Shown here piece by piece: positions 20,573 through 31,724 of a DNA stretch of 64,000 nt. This stretch comes from Cordylochernes scorpioides (Eukaryota; Arthropoda; Arachnida; Pseudoscorpiones; Chernetidae). Position 1 is the stretch's first letter. Each line of letters starts with the position of its first letter. The notes beneath the pieces were generated by a model. The model was not told where the DNA came from. It was given only the letters and a program-made list of their open reading frames with translations, and searched no databases. The stretch lies in contig CP092863.1 of the NCBI GenBank assembly GCA_030710605.1, forward strand, positions 117,225,072-117,289,071. The letters are read 5' to 3'. A program made the translations under genes and the position numbers.

Positions 20573-22178
20573 AAAATATTTCTTAGAATTAAGAAACACT
20601 TTGGCTAATAAATGTTTTTATTCTTAAATCTTTTTGTTGAAAAACGTCGAGATAATAAAAAAGTGTCGAAGTGTCTCTTAGTTCTAAGAACTCTGAATGC
20701 CGGCCAGGCAACTTCTATCTTCATGATAAGTGACATAGTTTATTTAATGTGTAGATACCATTTTTTATATTTCCGCATTCAAATGTTGATCAAGGGTTTG
20801 AAGGGAGTTATCCGTCTTGTTGACACATCGTAGCACTATCTAAGATATTTACGATGTACTTCTATCAATTAGAGCTTTGTTGATATTTAGTAATCTTAAG
20901 GTATGCTGAAGAATTATTTAAATGAAGTTTATTAGTTTTTCCTTTTCTAAATTGTGGTATTTTTGAGTGCTCAAAAATATATTTATAAAAATGTGGAGTT
21001 TCATGTTGTTTCCATTTTTTTTTTCTATTCTAACAGAAAATCAGCAGTTCCGCGAGGTCGTTTTGAACGATTTTTCTTCTGCATATCCATCGACGATAAG
21101 CAGTTGTGCTTCTCTATTATTTACATATCATCCTCTAAAGGTGCATCCTTTTTGTACATTTAAATTTATTATTTCGGATGATTCAATCATCTTCAAGTCA
21201 AGTTTATCCAAGACGTTCGATTCATAGTCTCCAAAACCCACATAGCGGAAAACACCCTAGAGAGTCAGGGGGAGGCCGCGTGGAGAAGTCTCCATCCTAA
21301 TATGGAGCTGGGCGCCCACTTGATGTTGGAAACGGCTGATAAGACGGATGAACTTACTATAAGGTCAATGACATATGGATGGGGAAGGCAAGGGAGAAAC
21401 CAGGGAACATTTTATCCCACGAATCTCCTCAATATACATATATATCTACTTATCTGCATATTGGCTGATGTATTCATAAATAAAAACAATCAGTAGCTTA
21501 TGCAGATTGTTGTTTTATACCAAAGAGTAGAATAGTATTGTATTACTAACTGGGGACAAATTTTGTAGCCTAAATTAGTTTGGTATTATTTAGCGGTATT
21601 CTGTGTTAGTATCCAGCATGTTTGTGATCACAGAAACGATTGAAGCTCAGATGATCCATTTTGTTAGCTGCAATGATTTTTTGTGTGAATCTGATTCAAG
21701 TAATAATCAATTTGATTTGACGATTGATCCATGGCTAAGTTGAGTTGATAATTCAATACAATAATCCCTTGTATCAATATGGAGTAAAAATATCAGACCT
21801 CCAGGGAAAAGTATCTTTTCAATAACCTTTTTTTATTCTCTAGCTTTCAGCCACAAACGTCCTTCTACCATGATTTCTACTGTAGAATTGTGAACCCTGT
21901 CAAAAACCCATTCTGGAAAAATACTATTCCCGGAGACCTGATACTCAATATTGATACAAGGGATTATTTTATTCAATATAGGAAATATGTAAATTTTCCC
22001 ATTGAAGAGCGAGAGCTTCAAATCTCACAGTTTTTATAATAACAAACTTATTCTGGAAGGTTTTTCATTCATTTTATAATATTGTATACATATAAGTATT
22101 CTTCTGCTCAACTTTTTAATATATATATTTAAGAAAAAATAATAGAAAAAATAAAAAAATAAGTGGGTCAGGTGTTGA
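20573..22178. other. No recognised feature
   Basis: 1.6 kb of unique AT-rich sequence. Overlapping frames at 20954-21227 and the small ones at 21302-21496 and 21833-22021 lack domains. GATACAAGGGATTATT-type sequence occurs twice in opposite orientation (21765 and 21955), a weak inverted repeat. Confidence 0.4.
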
Positions 22179-22273
22179 TATTAAAAATAAAGAAGGCATT
22201 TCCTGATGCTCTGTTCTGCCATCTAAAAAGCACCTGTGCTCGTGGTCAGGAAATGCCTTCTTTATTTTTAATA
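22179..22273. repeat. Perfect short inverted repeat (hairpin)
   Basis: Arms of about 28 bp including GAAGGCATTTCCTGA and its reverse complement TCAGGAAATGCCTTC enclose about 38 bp. It could be a tiny fold-back element; I see no target duplication with certainty. Confidence 0.65.
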
Positions 22274-22904
22274 TATAAATACGTGTATATATATGTGTGC
22301 AGATTCCCGAATGTATAAAAATAAACACAAAATTCCCCACATGAGTCAGATAAATATTTACACACATTGTGAAAAGATTAAATGTATACAAATTGTAAAT
22401 TTGAAGTAGTTTTTCCAAAAAAAGAAGGCACACCGAGGCCGTAGACAGAACGGCGGCGGGATTTAATCCTTCCAGCACGTCACGCTCGTCTGTCACCCTT
22501 CCAAAAAAAAGTTGAAATGAAAAAAAAAAAATCTTGAAGCTCTCCTACTGCCTGCACGTCTCCCATTCTAGGTCAGCCACCGCCGCGTAAACTGATGGAA
22601 AAAACGCTTCTCGAAATAACTTCGTGCACTTGAAATGTCGGTCATAGACGCATAGTCTGCTTTTATTTTATGTTGCCCTTCTGACAGGGGTCGTCTCTTG
22701 GCTGGTATATCTCTCCAGTCTCACTACACTGACCTCGGAGATAGTGATTTCATCAGATAATACAATAAATGTAGGTTCCAATATAGGTAGATTTACATCT
22801 AGATAATTTAAATAATTGACATCAATTTTAATGGCTAAGAGAAAATTTAATGTTTGCGGAAGAGCGATTGCTCGAAGCATTTTATATATTTATTATTGTA
22901 TGTA
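22274..22904. other. No recognised feature
   Basis: Unique sequence with short homopolymers; no gene supported. Confidence 0.4.
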
Positions 22905-23113
22905 ATTCTACTGTCCTCAAAGCTTATGTCCATAGTTTATCTAAAATACCCATTCCAAGAGTCCAGCTCAAGCTCACTATAAAAGGAAGTTCCAAAAAAG
23001 TTGCAATATAACAGCGGTATGGTAGATTAAACTGGCGAAACCGCTGGGAGGGTTCACCACTGATGAGCCATGCGCTTCCTTTAATTTTTCCATTGCAGTA
23101 AGGGCAGTAAAAA
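22905..23113 (+). ncRNA. Reordered hammerhead-like unit, locus L5
   Basis: The core is 23013-23071: AGCGGT-A-TGGTA; CTGGC-GAA-ACCGCT; CACCA-CTGATGA-GCCAT. Stem III pairs fully; stems I and II each lose one outer pair. The cleavage base is A rather than C, still an allowed H. The unit starts at TTCTACTGTCCT (22907) and ends AGGGCAGTAAAA, so the terminal repeat is partly decayed. Confidence 0.55.
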
Positions 23114-24272
23114 TTGTTTAATTTTCAAAAGAATCTTACGCGTCTATAATAGTTTCAAATATTCATAAGAGAGAAGCTATTTATCGTAAAGTTTCGGGAG
23201 GAGGAAGGTATACCTGTATCAAAAAAGGGAAACTCTCCTTTAAAATGTCTTTGTATTCTAGGTTACAACATAAGTGACTTCAAAACTATGGAAAATTAGC
23301 TTTAAATCTTTATCTTCTCAATATGTGTTTCCTTTAAATAGCAAGGTTATATGCAGTGTTAGGTCCAAGTGTGAACAAAATTGTCCATGTCTCCTTCAAA
23401 TAAACAGGTGACTGGCTACATCAAATATTTTCTACTTACCTTTGTCCATGAGTGTACAAAAGAATTCCCAGCGGTTGTATCCAACATAAATTACACACGA
23501 GGTGGTTTCAATATATCCATGATTATCACGATCGCTATGCACTCCACGTATATGACCTACCCTCCCTCCTCTTGGCGATATTTCAGTAAGGAGATATGCA
23601 AATGGGAGCCTCATTCGGTAAGTCCGCGCGCGATTTGCATAGTCAGCCCAAGCAAATAAATCTTAACCATGCAAATTTTTCCTTTCCCCTAGTAATAAAA
23701 TAAAGTGTGTCAGGATGAGTTTACACATAGCTTTTCCTCCTGCATGCCAGGAAAAGAAAGGCTCGGTTTATTAAGCGATGCTTCAACTTGGACAAAAAGT
23801 AGGCCTGAAGTGTTGTGTGATGTTTATTGTTGACAAGTTCTTCATACCCTCGTTATAACAAAGTTTCATTATGTGTCTCATATCTCTCTCACTAATTGTC
23901 TTCATCAAACGTCTTCGAAGGTATTTATTTGAACACAAAAGTCTTTATTAAGATACATTTATTAATTATTTATTTAATCAAATGGTTATTTAATTATATA
24001 TTTTAAAATGATTATTATTAATATAATAATTGTAGATTGTACATATATTTGATATACAGTGAAATTTCCATCAGATAGTTTCTTACTTTGGTCTTGTGGA
24101 TCTAATGTCTACATGATTAGTTTAAATCAAAGAGCCTTGATAAAAAGAGGCGTTTTGCCCCCTAGAAATATTGATTAAATGATAAATTTAGATCCAATAT
24201 ATGCCTTTTATTTATTTATATATTTATTATTATTATACATATGGATTTAATACAAAGCAATAACACGCCATC
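23114..24272. other. No gene; isolated MITE end
   Basis: TTTGTCCATGAGTGTAC at 23441-23457 is one terminus of the Tc1-type MITE, preceded by its GTGACTGGCTACATCAAA-like interior. The rest is unassigned. Confidence 0.4.
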
Positions 24273-24525
24273 TATACATATAAAATGAAAGGATTTAAAA
24301 GCACGAGTGTTTCTTTTATACATAATACAAACTTCTACTGCCCTTACTGCGATGAAAAAAAATATTGGGAGGGCTTGGCTCATCAGTGGTGAACCCTCCC
24401 AGCGGTTTCGCCACTGATGAGCCAAGCCCTCCCAATATATTTTTTCATCGCAGTAAGGGCAGTAGAAGTTTGTATTATGTATAAAAGAAACACTCGTGCT
24501 TTTAAATCCTTTTATTTTATATACA
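24273..24525. repeat. Large palindrome of the reordered hammerhead unit
   Basis: Two half units face each other around a centre of about 18 bp (24395-24412). Each arm of about 120 bp contains the CTGATGAGCCAAGCCC segment and the CGCAGTAAGGGCAGTAGAAG end. The AC half (GAAA segment) is reduced to a fragment at the centre. Such a head-to-head fold-back cannot form the complete core but would form a long hairpin in DNA or RNA. Confidence 0.8.
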
Positions 24526-25420
24526 TGGATTTACCATGGAGTCTCTGGAAATGAGAAAAAAAAGACATTTAATGATAATAATGAAATTTATATACAGGAA
24601 AACTTAATCAAGACAATCAAGCTAAAAAATAGATTGGTCTGGGTAAATCCGAGGAAAAGAAAAATATATAAAAATAAAATAATATAAAAACTGGTATTTA
24701 CAAATGAGACATTCATACCTACACAAGCCTCTCGTATAAGATCTCTAGTCTGAACATAATTTCCTCTGTCTCCTTCAATAAATAAAAAATAAAAAACGAT
24801 GGCATCAAAATATGCAACTTCCTTAAGTTTTGTCCACGCGTGTAATATTGGACAAACCCATTTTGTAATAAGTCATGAGAAGCCAACCACGTTAGCATTT
24901 CAGGTTGTTGGTCCTCATCAACGTGTTGCTGGCAATACATCAAATAACCAGGCATAGGTTGGTGGCGTTCCTGATCTCCCAGAGTTTTCTTCATATCGCT
25001 AGTCTTTTGTCGATATAAGGTCTTCTCCGTGAGTTTAACTTGAATTATAAGTTGAATGAGACCACCTGGAGTAATGTAATATCAAAAGTAGAACAAACGG
25101 TAAAGTGAGGAGTTTCTTTTATCCTCTTCACTTCAAAATTTGTTTTGATAATATTCAGGTGATTCAATACCATTCCACTCTGATACCTGGCATCTTTCTC
25201 CTGCGAAGTACTTCAAAGGGACCAGCAACCTGAGGAAATGGAAATAGCCATCTTCAATCCTCTTCAATACCACCTCCCTCTCTGTTCATGTACCTGGCAT
25301 CCTACAAGATGGTTTCAAAGGGACCAACAACCTGAGATATGACCATCTTCTATACCTTCCCTCTATCGAGCGATCATATGTATGTCAGAGAAAGAATAAA
25401 ATCAATTATTATAAAATATA
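24526..25420. other. No gene; decayed hammerhead and small tandem
   Basis: On the minus strand 24883-24935 reads CACG-TTGATGA-AGG-like stem II-GAAA-ATGCTA-ACGTGG, a hammerhead with the first core base changed. 24820-24842 is one Tc1-type MITE end. The block TACCTGGCATC and GGGACCA(G/A)CAACCTGA recurs twice (25183-25232 and 25290-25340). Confidence 0.4.
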
Positions 25421-25632
25421 TACAAAGCAATAACGCGCCATCTATACATATAAAATAAAATGATTTAAAAGCGCGAATGTTTCTTTTATAATAATACAAA
25501 CTTCTACTGCCCTTACTGCGATGAAAAAATATTGCAGTAAGGACAGTAGAAGTTTGTATTATTATAAAAGAAACATTCGCGCTTTTAAATCATTTTATTT
25601 TAAATGTATAGATGGCGCGTTATTGCTTTGTA
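25421..25632. repeat. Inverted repeat at the head of the 370-bp array
   Basis: Arms from TACAAAGCAATAACGCGCC to its complement GGCGCGTTATTGCTTTGTA meet at the centre near 25527. The right arm continues as the first, partial unit of the tandem array. This looks like an array whose first unit was inverted. Confidence 0.75.
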
Positions 25633-25821
25633 TTAATTTATGCCTAACTGGCCTTGTATTTATAGTTTGCGGAAGAGCATTGCTCGATGCAAATATTTAA
25701 ATGTAATTCTACTGTCCTATAAGCTTATGTCCATAGTTACTTGAAAACCATTTCTAAGATTCCATCCTTCAGTGTAGCATATAAAAGCAGAATGATCCAA
25801 TAAAGTTTTAGAGCTCTGAGA

Positions 25822-25880
25822 AGCGGTCTGGTGGATTAAATTGGCGAAACCGCTGGGAGGGTTCACCACTGATGAGCCAA
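25822..25880 (+). ncRNA. Reordered hammerhead-like core, locus L7
   Basis: AGCGGT-C-TGGTG (25822-25833); TTGGC-GAA-ACCGCT (25841-25854); CACCA-CTGATGA-GCCAA (25864-25880). Stem I (5 bp), II (5 bp) and III (6 bp) pair perfectly and every invariant base is present: the GTC cleavage triplet, A15.1-U16.1, C15.2-G16.2, G10.1-C11.1. Only the strand order differs from known hammerheads. Two adjacent hairpins are the alternative fold: AGCGGT/ACCGCT and GGGAGGG/CCCTCCC, whose loops are complementary to each other at two sites. Confidence 0.7.
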
Positions 25881-26191
25881 GCCCTCCCAAAATATTTTTT
25901 CATCGCAGTATGGACAGTAGAAGTTTGTATTATTATAAAAGAAACATTCGCGCTTTTAAATCATTTTATTTTAAATGTATAGATGGCGCGTTTTTCTTTG
26001 TATTAATTTATGCCTAACTGGCCTTGTATTTATAGTTTGCGGAAGAGCATTGCTCGATGCAAATATTTAAATGTAATTCTACTGTCCTATAAGCTTATGT
26101 CCATAGTTACTTGAAACCCATTTCTAAGATTCCATCCTTCAGTGTAGCATATAAAAGCAGAATGATCCAATACAGTTTTAGAGCTCTGAGA

Positions 26192-26250
26192 AGCGGTCTG
26201 GTGGATTAAATTGGCGAAACCGCTGGGAGGGTTCACCACTGATGAGCCAA
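26192..26250 (+). ncRNA. Reordered hammerhead-like core, locus L8
   Basis: Core identical to that at 25822-25880, set in the 216-bp unit 26077-26292 that I use as the reference for the family. Confidence 0.7.
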
Positions 26251-26562
26251 GCCCTCCCAAAATATTTTTTCATCGCAGTAAGGACAGTAGAAGTTTGTAT
26301 TATTATAAAAGAAACATTCGCGCTTTTAAATCATTTTATTTTATATGTATAGATGGCGCGTTATTGCTTTGTATTAATTTATGCCTAACTGGCCTTGTAT
26401 TTATAGTTTGCGGAAGAGCATTGCTCGATGCAAATATTTAAATGTAATTCTACTGTCCTATAAGCTTATGTCCATAGTTACTTGAAAACCATTTCTAAGA
26501 TTCCATCCTTCAGTGTAGCATATAAAAGCAGAATGATCCAATACAGTTTTAGAGCTCTGAGA

Positions 26563-26621
26563 AGCGGTCTGGTGGATTAAATTGGCGAAACCGCTGGGAG
26601 GATTCACCACTGATGAGCCAA
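26563..26621 (+). ncRNA. Reordered hammerhead-like core, locus L9
   Basis: Same core as L7 and L8. One substitution changes GGGAGGGTT to GGGAGGATT between the two halves, outside the three hammerhead helices. Confidence 0.7.
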
Positions 26622-26763
26622 GCCCTCCCAAAATATTTTTTCATCGCAGTAAGGACAGTAGAAGTTTGTATTATTATAAAAGAAACATTCGCGCTTTTAA
26701 ATCATTTTATTTTATATATAAAATATATATATATATATACTCCAGGTGATTATACAACTTATA

Positions 26764-28048
26764 CCAGGTCTATTAGTATGAAACGCGAAAATGGGCGCCA
26801 GAGGCCGCTGTGCAACTTTATTTGAGCCGACGGTGGCGCTGTTGTAGGCGCTTTCTTCTTTGACTCACGTGGCATCAGCATGCGTACAGTTTTAGAAAAA
26901 TTCAAATCGTAAAAAATTTCTGGAGCCCGTGGAAAATGGCGATTTCCGAGCCAAAAAGTGCCCATTTGCGGGAAGTTTTGTTGTTCGCCTTCAACTGGAA
27001 GAAAGGTGCCATTGAAGCCCACCGAATGCTCGAGGAAGTTTACAGCGACCATGCTCTGAGCAAATCGCAGTGTTACAGGTGGTTTAAAAAACTCCAAAGT
27101 GGCGATTTTGAACTTGATAATGAACCACATGGAAAACCGCCCCAAAAGTTCTAGGACGCTGAACTGCAAGCTTTGTTGGATGAGGACAGTACCCAAATGC
27201 AGGAGAAACTCGCAAAACAGCTCCAGGTGTCTCAAGGTGCTGTTTCTCTACGTTTAAACAGCCTCCGAATGACCCAAACGCTTTCCAGATGGGTCCCCCA
27301 CGAGTTGAGCGATAGGCAGCAATAACGGCGTCTGGTAACCTGCGAAGGGCTGCTCGCCAGGCATGAAAAGAAGTCATTTTTGCACCGAATCGTAACTTCT
27401 GATTGGAAATGGATCCACTTCAGCAATCCTACGCGCCAAAGGTCGTGGGGCCTGCCCGGCCAATTTCCAAAACAGACGCCTAGGCCCAATCGCTTCGGAA
27501 AAAAGGCAATGCTTTGCATATGGTGGGACCAGACCGGCGTTGTATATTTCGAGCTCCTGAAACCTGGCAAAATGGTCAATACTAGTCGTTACGAACAACA
27601 AATGCACAGTTTGAGAGAGGCGTTGAATGAAAAAATACCGGAATTGCGTGAAAAGCACAACAAGCTGATACTGCAGCATGACAACGCTCCAGCCTACAAC
27701 GCTACGGTGGTCAAAAACACCATAAAAGACTTGGGCTGGGAACTCTAACCCCACCCGCCGTACTCACCAGACTTAGCGCCGTCGAACTACCACCTTTTCA
27801 CATCTTTAGGACACGCCCCAAAACCCAGGAATTTTAGAACTCAGACATACTCCGAAAATGACTTGTTGACTGGTTCGACTCAAAAGGAATAGAAATTTTC
27901 AGACAAGGAATTCGAAAATTGCCTGAAAAGTGGTCCGAGTGTATAGCTAATCAGGGCAATTACTTTGAATAAAAAATCTTTTGTTGTATGGAATTGGTGA
28001 ACTTTTGAATTCACTGAAAATTTTCGCGTTTCATACTAATAGACCTGG
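26764..28048 (+). mobile_element. Mariner element with perfect 28-bp inverted ends
   Basis: Bounded by CCAGGTCTATTAGTATGAAA and its reverse complement, continuing through CGCGAAAA (28 bp each), with TA on both sides. The length of 1285 bp fits full-size mariners. The transposase inside is dead, so the element could move only in trans. Confidence 0.9.
26936..27907 (+). pseudogene. Mariner transposase pseudogene
   Basis: Starts at an ATG with a helix-turn-helix region (CYRWFKKLQSGDFEL near residues 45-60), then WVPHEL, SFLHRIVT, MLCIWWDQTGVVYFELLKPG, HDNAPAYN and PPYSPDLAPS. One frame carries the whole protein but is broken by three stops: TAG at 27152-27154, TAA at 27323-27325 and TAA at 27746-27748. 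The first catalytic aspartate remains, in TSDWKW instead of a TGDE-type motif. The last is replaced by N in the motif after PDLAPS. These point mutations, with no clear frameshift before 27.8 kb, suggest decay under no selection. It belongs to the mariner branch with WVPHEL and is different from the one at 35431-36757. Confidence 0.9.
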
Positions 28049-29352
28049 TAGATCCGAACTTTGAATTCATCGAATGGTATATAAGAAATTAATCCTCAAA
28101 AAAACCCTTCAACTACTGAGATGCCATCTCCAATTTAACCTCCGCTGTGTATACTTCCAGCCCTTCGAACCTACTAGAAGCTCTTCATCGTACAATTTGT
28201 TCTTATTTTGATAACTGTAATTACATTCATGGTGTTCCTGGTATTCCTTACAACCATCCCTCCAGTAATACCTTTTTCCACTCCGAGTATCAGCGGATAA
28301 GATGGCTAAATATACTTCTCCTTTTGAACTACCTAGTTAGCCATATCTCTTCTATCTATTTCCATGAACTGTTCACAACTTGTGGATATCTGCGCAATTT
28401 GGAGAGCACACTCATCATGACACGCTTGTTCGGCGGCACAACTACTAAAATAGGAAGAATATAGAGAAGATTAATATGATCCCTGCGCAAGATCGTGAAG
28501 CATTTCATGATCAGGAGACATGTACAATGGCTCTTTATTCTCCGTCACCCTGTCAATTTGTGTCCAAAGTGGATGTTTAACAACAGCTCTCGAGTAAATC
28601 TACCAAGATCTATCAGATAGAATGGTGGTGTGGAGGAAGTAGGCAGAATTTCCTCTCCACCCCGTCCGTCTCTCTATAAACGGAAACCTGCCCGAATGTT
28701 GCTGGCAGGCAGAGAGAGAGAGTGGACTTTATTTTGGTTGGTTCCCCCCTCCGGCCAGGAAGTGGACAGAATATTAATTACTGAGAGATATTTTAGCATA
28801 AGGGAAGTTTTCCCTGTCTAGGATTAGTATCGGAAACTATAAAGAAACCGTCGCCCGTTAGATCCTGACATTTTACATCGAAGACCGATTCGCTATTGAG
28901 ACAAATTGACAGCGCTTCCTTTTTTTCCCCCATAATAAAAGTTATTTCTACAGCTATTTACTGCAATAACAGAAAAGGGATAGCATGGCTCGTCATTTTA
29001 GAACCCATCCAGTGGTTTTGTCCATTTATTTTCCAGAGAATCCTGTATATACTATTGTATTATATTGATTGTCTCATATAGTCTGTGCATTTATGAAGGA
29101 ATATATAAATAGGTTGAGGATATTTGAAGAAATATATCTGTGTGAAGTCTATAGGACTGTGTAGAAATATATATACCTGGAAATTAAGGATTATGTGCAT
29201 ATTGTGTGTTGTGAGTATTGCTCTTCCTCAAAATAATAACAACAATAATTATAACCATTAGGTAACATGTCGCATCCTAGCGTCCTCTATCGCTCAAAAT
29301 TGAGATTTTTTTTTTTTTGTTCTTAAAAATAAAAGACACTTCGGCCAGAAAA
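28049..29352. other. No recognised feature
   Basis: Unique sequence; small frames at 28147-28464 and 28630-28821 have no domain. A short GCTGGCAGGCAGAGAGAGAG tract lies at 28700. Confidence 0.4.
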
Positions 29353-29412
29353 GATTTTATTTTCTCGACGTTTCGACAGAAGTCTTTTGTTCTCGTCAGC
29401 AAAAAATAAAAT
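29353..29412 (-). ncRNA. Hammerhead ribozyme-like core, PLE type
   Basis: Minus strand: a T-rich stem I strand, CTGACGA (29393-29399), stem II of GA-A-CA with TG-TC, GAA (29372-29374), ACGT as minimal stem III, C as cleavage base, then GAGAAAATAAAA. Stem I pairs over ten or more A/T positions but has a G-G mismatch at the core. The CTTCGGCCAG block beside it links it to the fold-back element at 37332-37505. Confidence 0.6.
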
Positions 29413-30596
29413 AAATAAAATTTAAAAAACGTTTGGCAAGACAGTATAAATGTTTGAAATAATTTTGTTAACGCCACTTTTTTCCCCATAATTCAAACTT
29501 ATTTCCACAGATTTCTATTGGAATATTGAAAATAGAAAAGATAGGGAATGGTTCATTTTACTAATGTACCTTTTCTCAACGGCGTGTTGATGTAACTGAC
29601 ATGAAGATCTTCGTGTGGTCTGAGAGATATTGGACAAGGAAACTGGTTCGGAAAACTCGTTCTATAGAAGTTTTTTTTTTTAAATAACAAATTTCTCAAC
29701 AGTCTGTGTCTCAGACTATTACCTAAATCCAATCCCAGTAGGGAAGAGACTCTTATTCGATTTTCACCAAATTGACAACTTCATAAATGTTAGCCATACA
29801 TAACTGCATAGTTTTAGCTCTCCCTATAATTTGCATAGTCTATATTTATGCAACTTTTCAGAAAGTCTCTTCTCTCTATTATTATCAATATAAAAATCGA
29901 TATAAACTTGTTTAGCATTTATCAAGTTTCTTTGAATAGCTTTCTTTGTTTCTTTTGTGTTCTGAATTTGTTCCATAAAACATTCAAGAGAGCGAAAAAA
30001 AATGGGAGGGGGGTGAAGGAGGCAGAAAGGGAGTGTTGACAGTGCGGCCAATATTTGAACAACAAGGCTTTTGTTTCCTGGGTGCCTATTCATTAGGAGT
30101 TGGAGCCCCCGGGGGAACAATGTGAGTCGAGGAAGAAGACATGCATGTATCCAGGCTAATAGGGCCTCGCCACACAACAATGCCGTCATAAAGGAAGAAA
30201 ATTTTTAATGGTTGAAGACTTCTTCCTAAATTCCTAATTAAGGCGTTCTTTGTGAAAGTGGCCTGGAAACGTTTGACATCGTACAATGCCTTTCACAGCG
30301 ACAATCATTTCTTCAAAATCTTGTTAGTCATTGGGGGTAATGGTGAGTACGGCTGTACGCAACTCTCTCCAAGGGAGGTCTTCCGGGGAGGTGCTGTTCC
30401 GGCGGTACATGTGGACTGAACACCTTATAGCTCAACATCACTTCTATCTGTTCTGTGAAGTAAGATAGGTATGCGCTAACTATAGTGTAGAGACTCAATA
30501 TATACACCTGCTTTGGACATCGTCATCTTCTACAAATACCTAAGAACAAGTGTCTATTATTGGAAATATTTCATCTTCTATACATATTTTTAAACG
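29413..30596. other. No recognised feature
   Basis: Opposing frames at 29824-30286 show no family. The run at 30100-30180 is less AT-rich but not coding by any sign I can see. Confidence 0.4.
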
Positions 30597-31640
30597 TGCA
30601 TCTTCTTTAGAAACGTTCTTTTCTACATCTATCATAGAAGTGCACCTTCTTTAGAAACGTCGTTTTCTACATCTATCTTAGAAGTACACCTTCTTTAGAA
30701 ACGTCGTTTTCTACATCTATCTTAGAAGTGCACCTTCTTTAGAAACGTCGTTTTCTACATCTATCTTAGAAGTACACCTTCTTTAGAAACGTCGTTTTGT
30801 ACATCTATCTTAGAAGTGCACCTTCTTTAGAAACGTCGTTTTGTATATCTATCTTAGAAGTACACCTTCTTTAGAAACGTCGTTTTGTACATCTATCTTA
30901 GAAGTGCACCTTCTTTAGAAACGTCGTTTTCTACATCTATCTTAGAAGTGCACCTTCTTTAGAAACGTCGTTTTCTACATCTATCTTAGAAGTGCACCTT
31001 CTTTAGAAACGTCGTTTTGTACATCTATCTTAGAAGTACACCTTCTTTAGAAACGTCGTTTTGTACATCTATCTTAGAAGTGCACCTTCTTTAGAAACGT
31101 CGTTTTGTATATCTATCTTAGAAGTACACCTTCTTTAGAAACGTCGTTTTGTACATCTATCTTAGAAGTGCACCTTCTTTAGAAACGTCGTTTTCTACAT
31201 CTATCTTAGAAGTGCACCTTCTTTAGAAACGTCGTTTTCTACATCTATCTTAGAAGTGCACCTTCTTTAGAAACGTCGTTTTGTACATCTATCTTAGAAG
31301 TACACCTTCTTTAGAAACGTCGTTTTGTACATCTATCTTAGAAGTACACCTTCTTTAGAAACGTCGTTTTGTACATCTATCTTAGAAGTGCACCTTCTTT
31401 AGAAACGTCGTTTTCTACATCTATCTTAGAATGCACCTTCTTTAGAAACGTCGTTTTCTACATCTATCTTAGAAGTGCACCTTCTTTAGAAACGTCGTTT
31501 TCTACATCTATCTTAGAAGTGCACCTTCTTTAGAAACGTCGTTTTATACATCTATCTTAGAAGTGCACCTTCTTTAGAAACGTCGTTTTCTACATCTATC
31601 TTAGAAGTGCACCTTCTTTAGAAACGTCGTTTTATACACC
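30597..31640. repeat. 44-bp satellite, about 24 units
   Basis: Unit TTCTTTAGAAACGTCGTTTT followed by a 24-base second half ending AGAAGTGCACC. Variants are restricted to a few positions (CTAC, GTAC, GTAT or ATAC; GTGCACC or GTACACC). Units 5-10 and 11-16 repeat the same variant order, so a 264-bp higher-order block was duplicated. One unit near 31427 lacks a G. No frame runs through it. Confidence 0.92.
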
Positions 31641-31724
31641 TTTCTCTCGCATCATATACCTACTATTTCAAATGTCACATCTTCTAGAAAATCTTGGAAA
31701 CACATACCACACACTTATATTAAA

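Larger units (their letters stand above)
25528..26728 (+). repeat. Tandem array of 370-bp ribozyme-bearing units
   Basis: Three near-identical copies with period 370-371 bp plus a leading partial one. Each has a 216-bp segment bounded by TTCTACTGTCCT and AGGACAGTAGAA (25707-25922, 26077-26292, 26448-26663) and a 154-bp linker with GAAACATTCGCGCTTTTAAA and TAGATGGCGCG. Tandem, protein-free, ribozyme-bearing repeats of this size are the usual genomic form of animal retrozymes. It ends at a TA run beside the mariner at 26764. Confidence 0.8.

Noticed and set aside
22116..22496. 126-residue minus frame
   Set aside because: Low complexity, crosses the perfect inverted repeat 22179-22273, no protein features.
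25822..26250. Reading the reordered unit as an ordinary permuted (type II) hammerhead
   Set aside because: Type II order is stem II-GAAA-stem III-UH-stem I-CUGAUGA. Here the UH cleavage strand lies upstream of GAAA, not between GAAA and CUGAUGA, and only 19 nt separate those two, too short for stem III plus stem I.
29824..30189. 121-residue minus frame as a gene
   Set aside because: No domain, no conservation evidence, and an opposing frame of similar quality overlaps it.
30597..31640. CRISPR-like array
   Set aside because: Units are contiguous 44-mers with no unique spacers, in eukaryotic DNA; it is a satellite.
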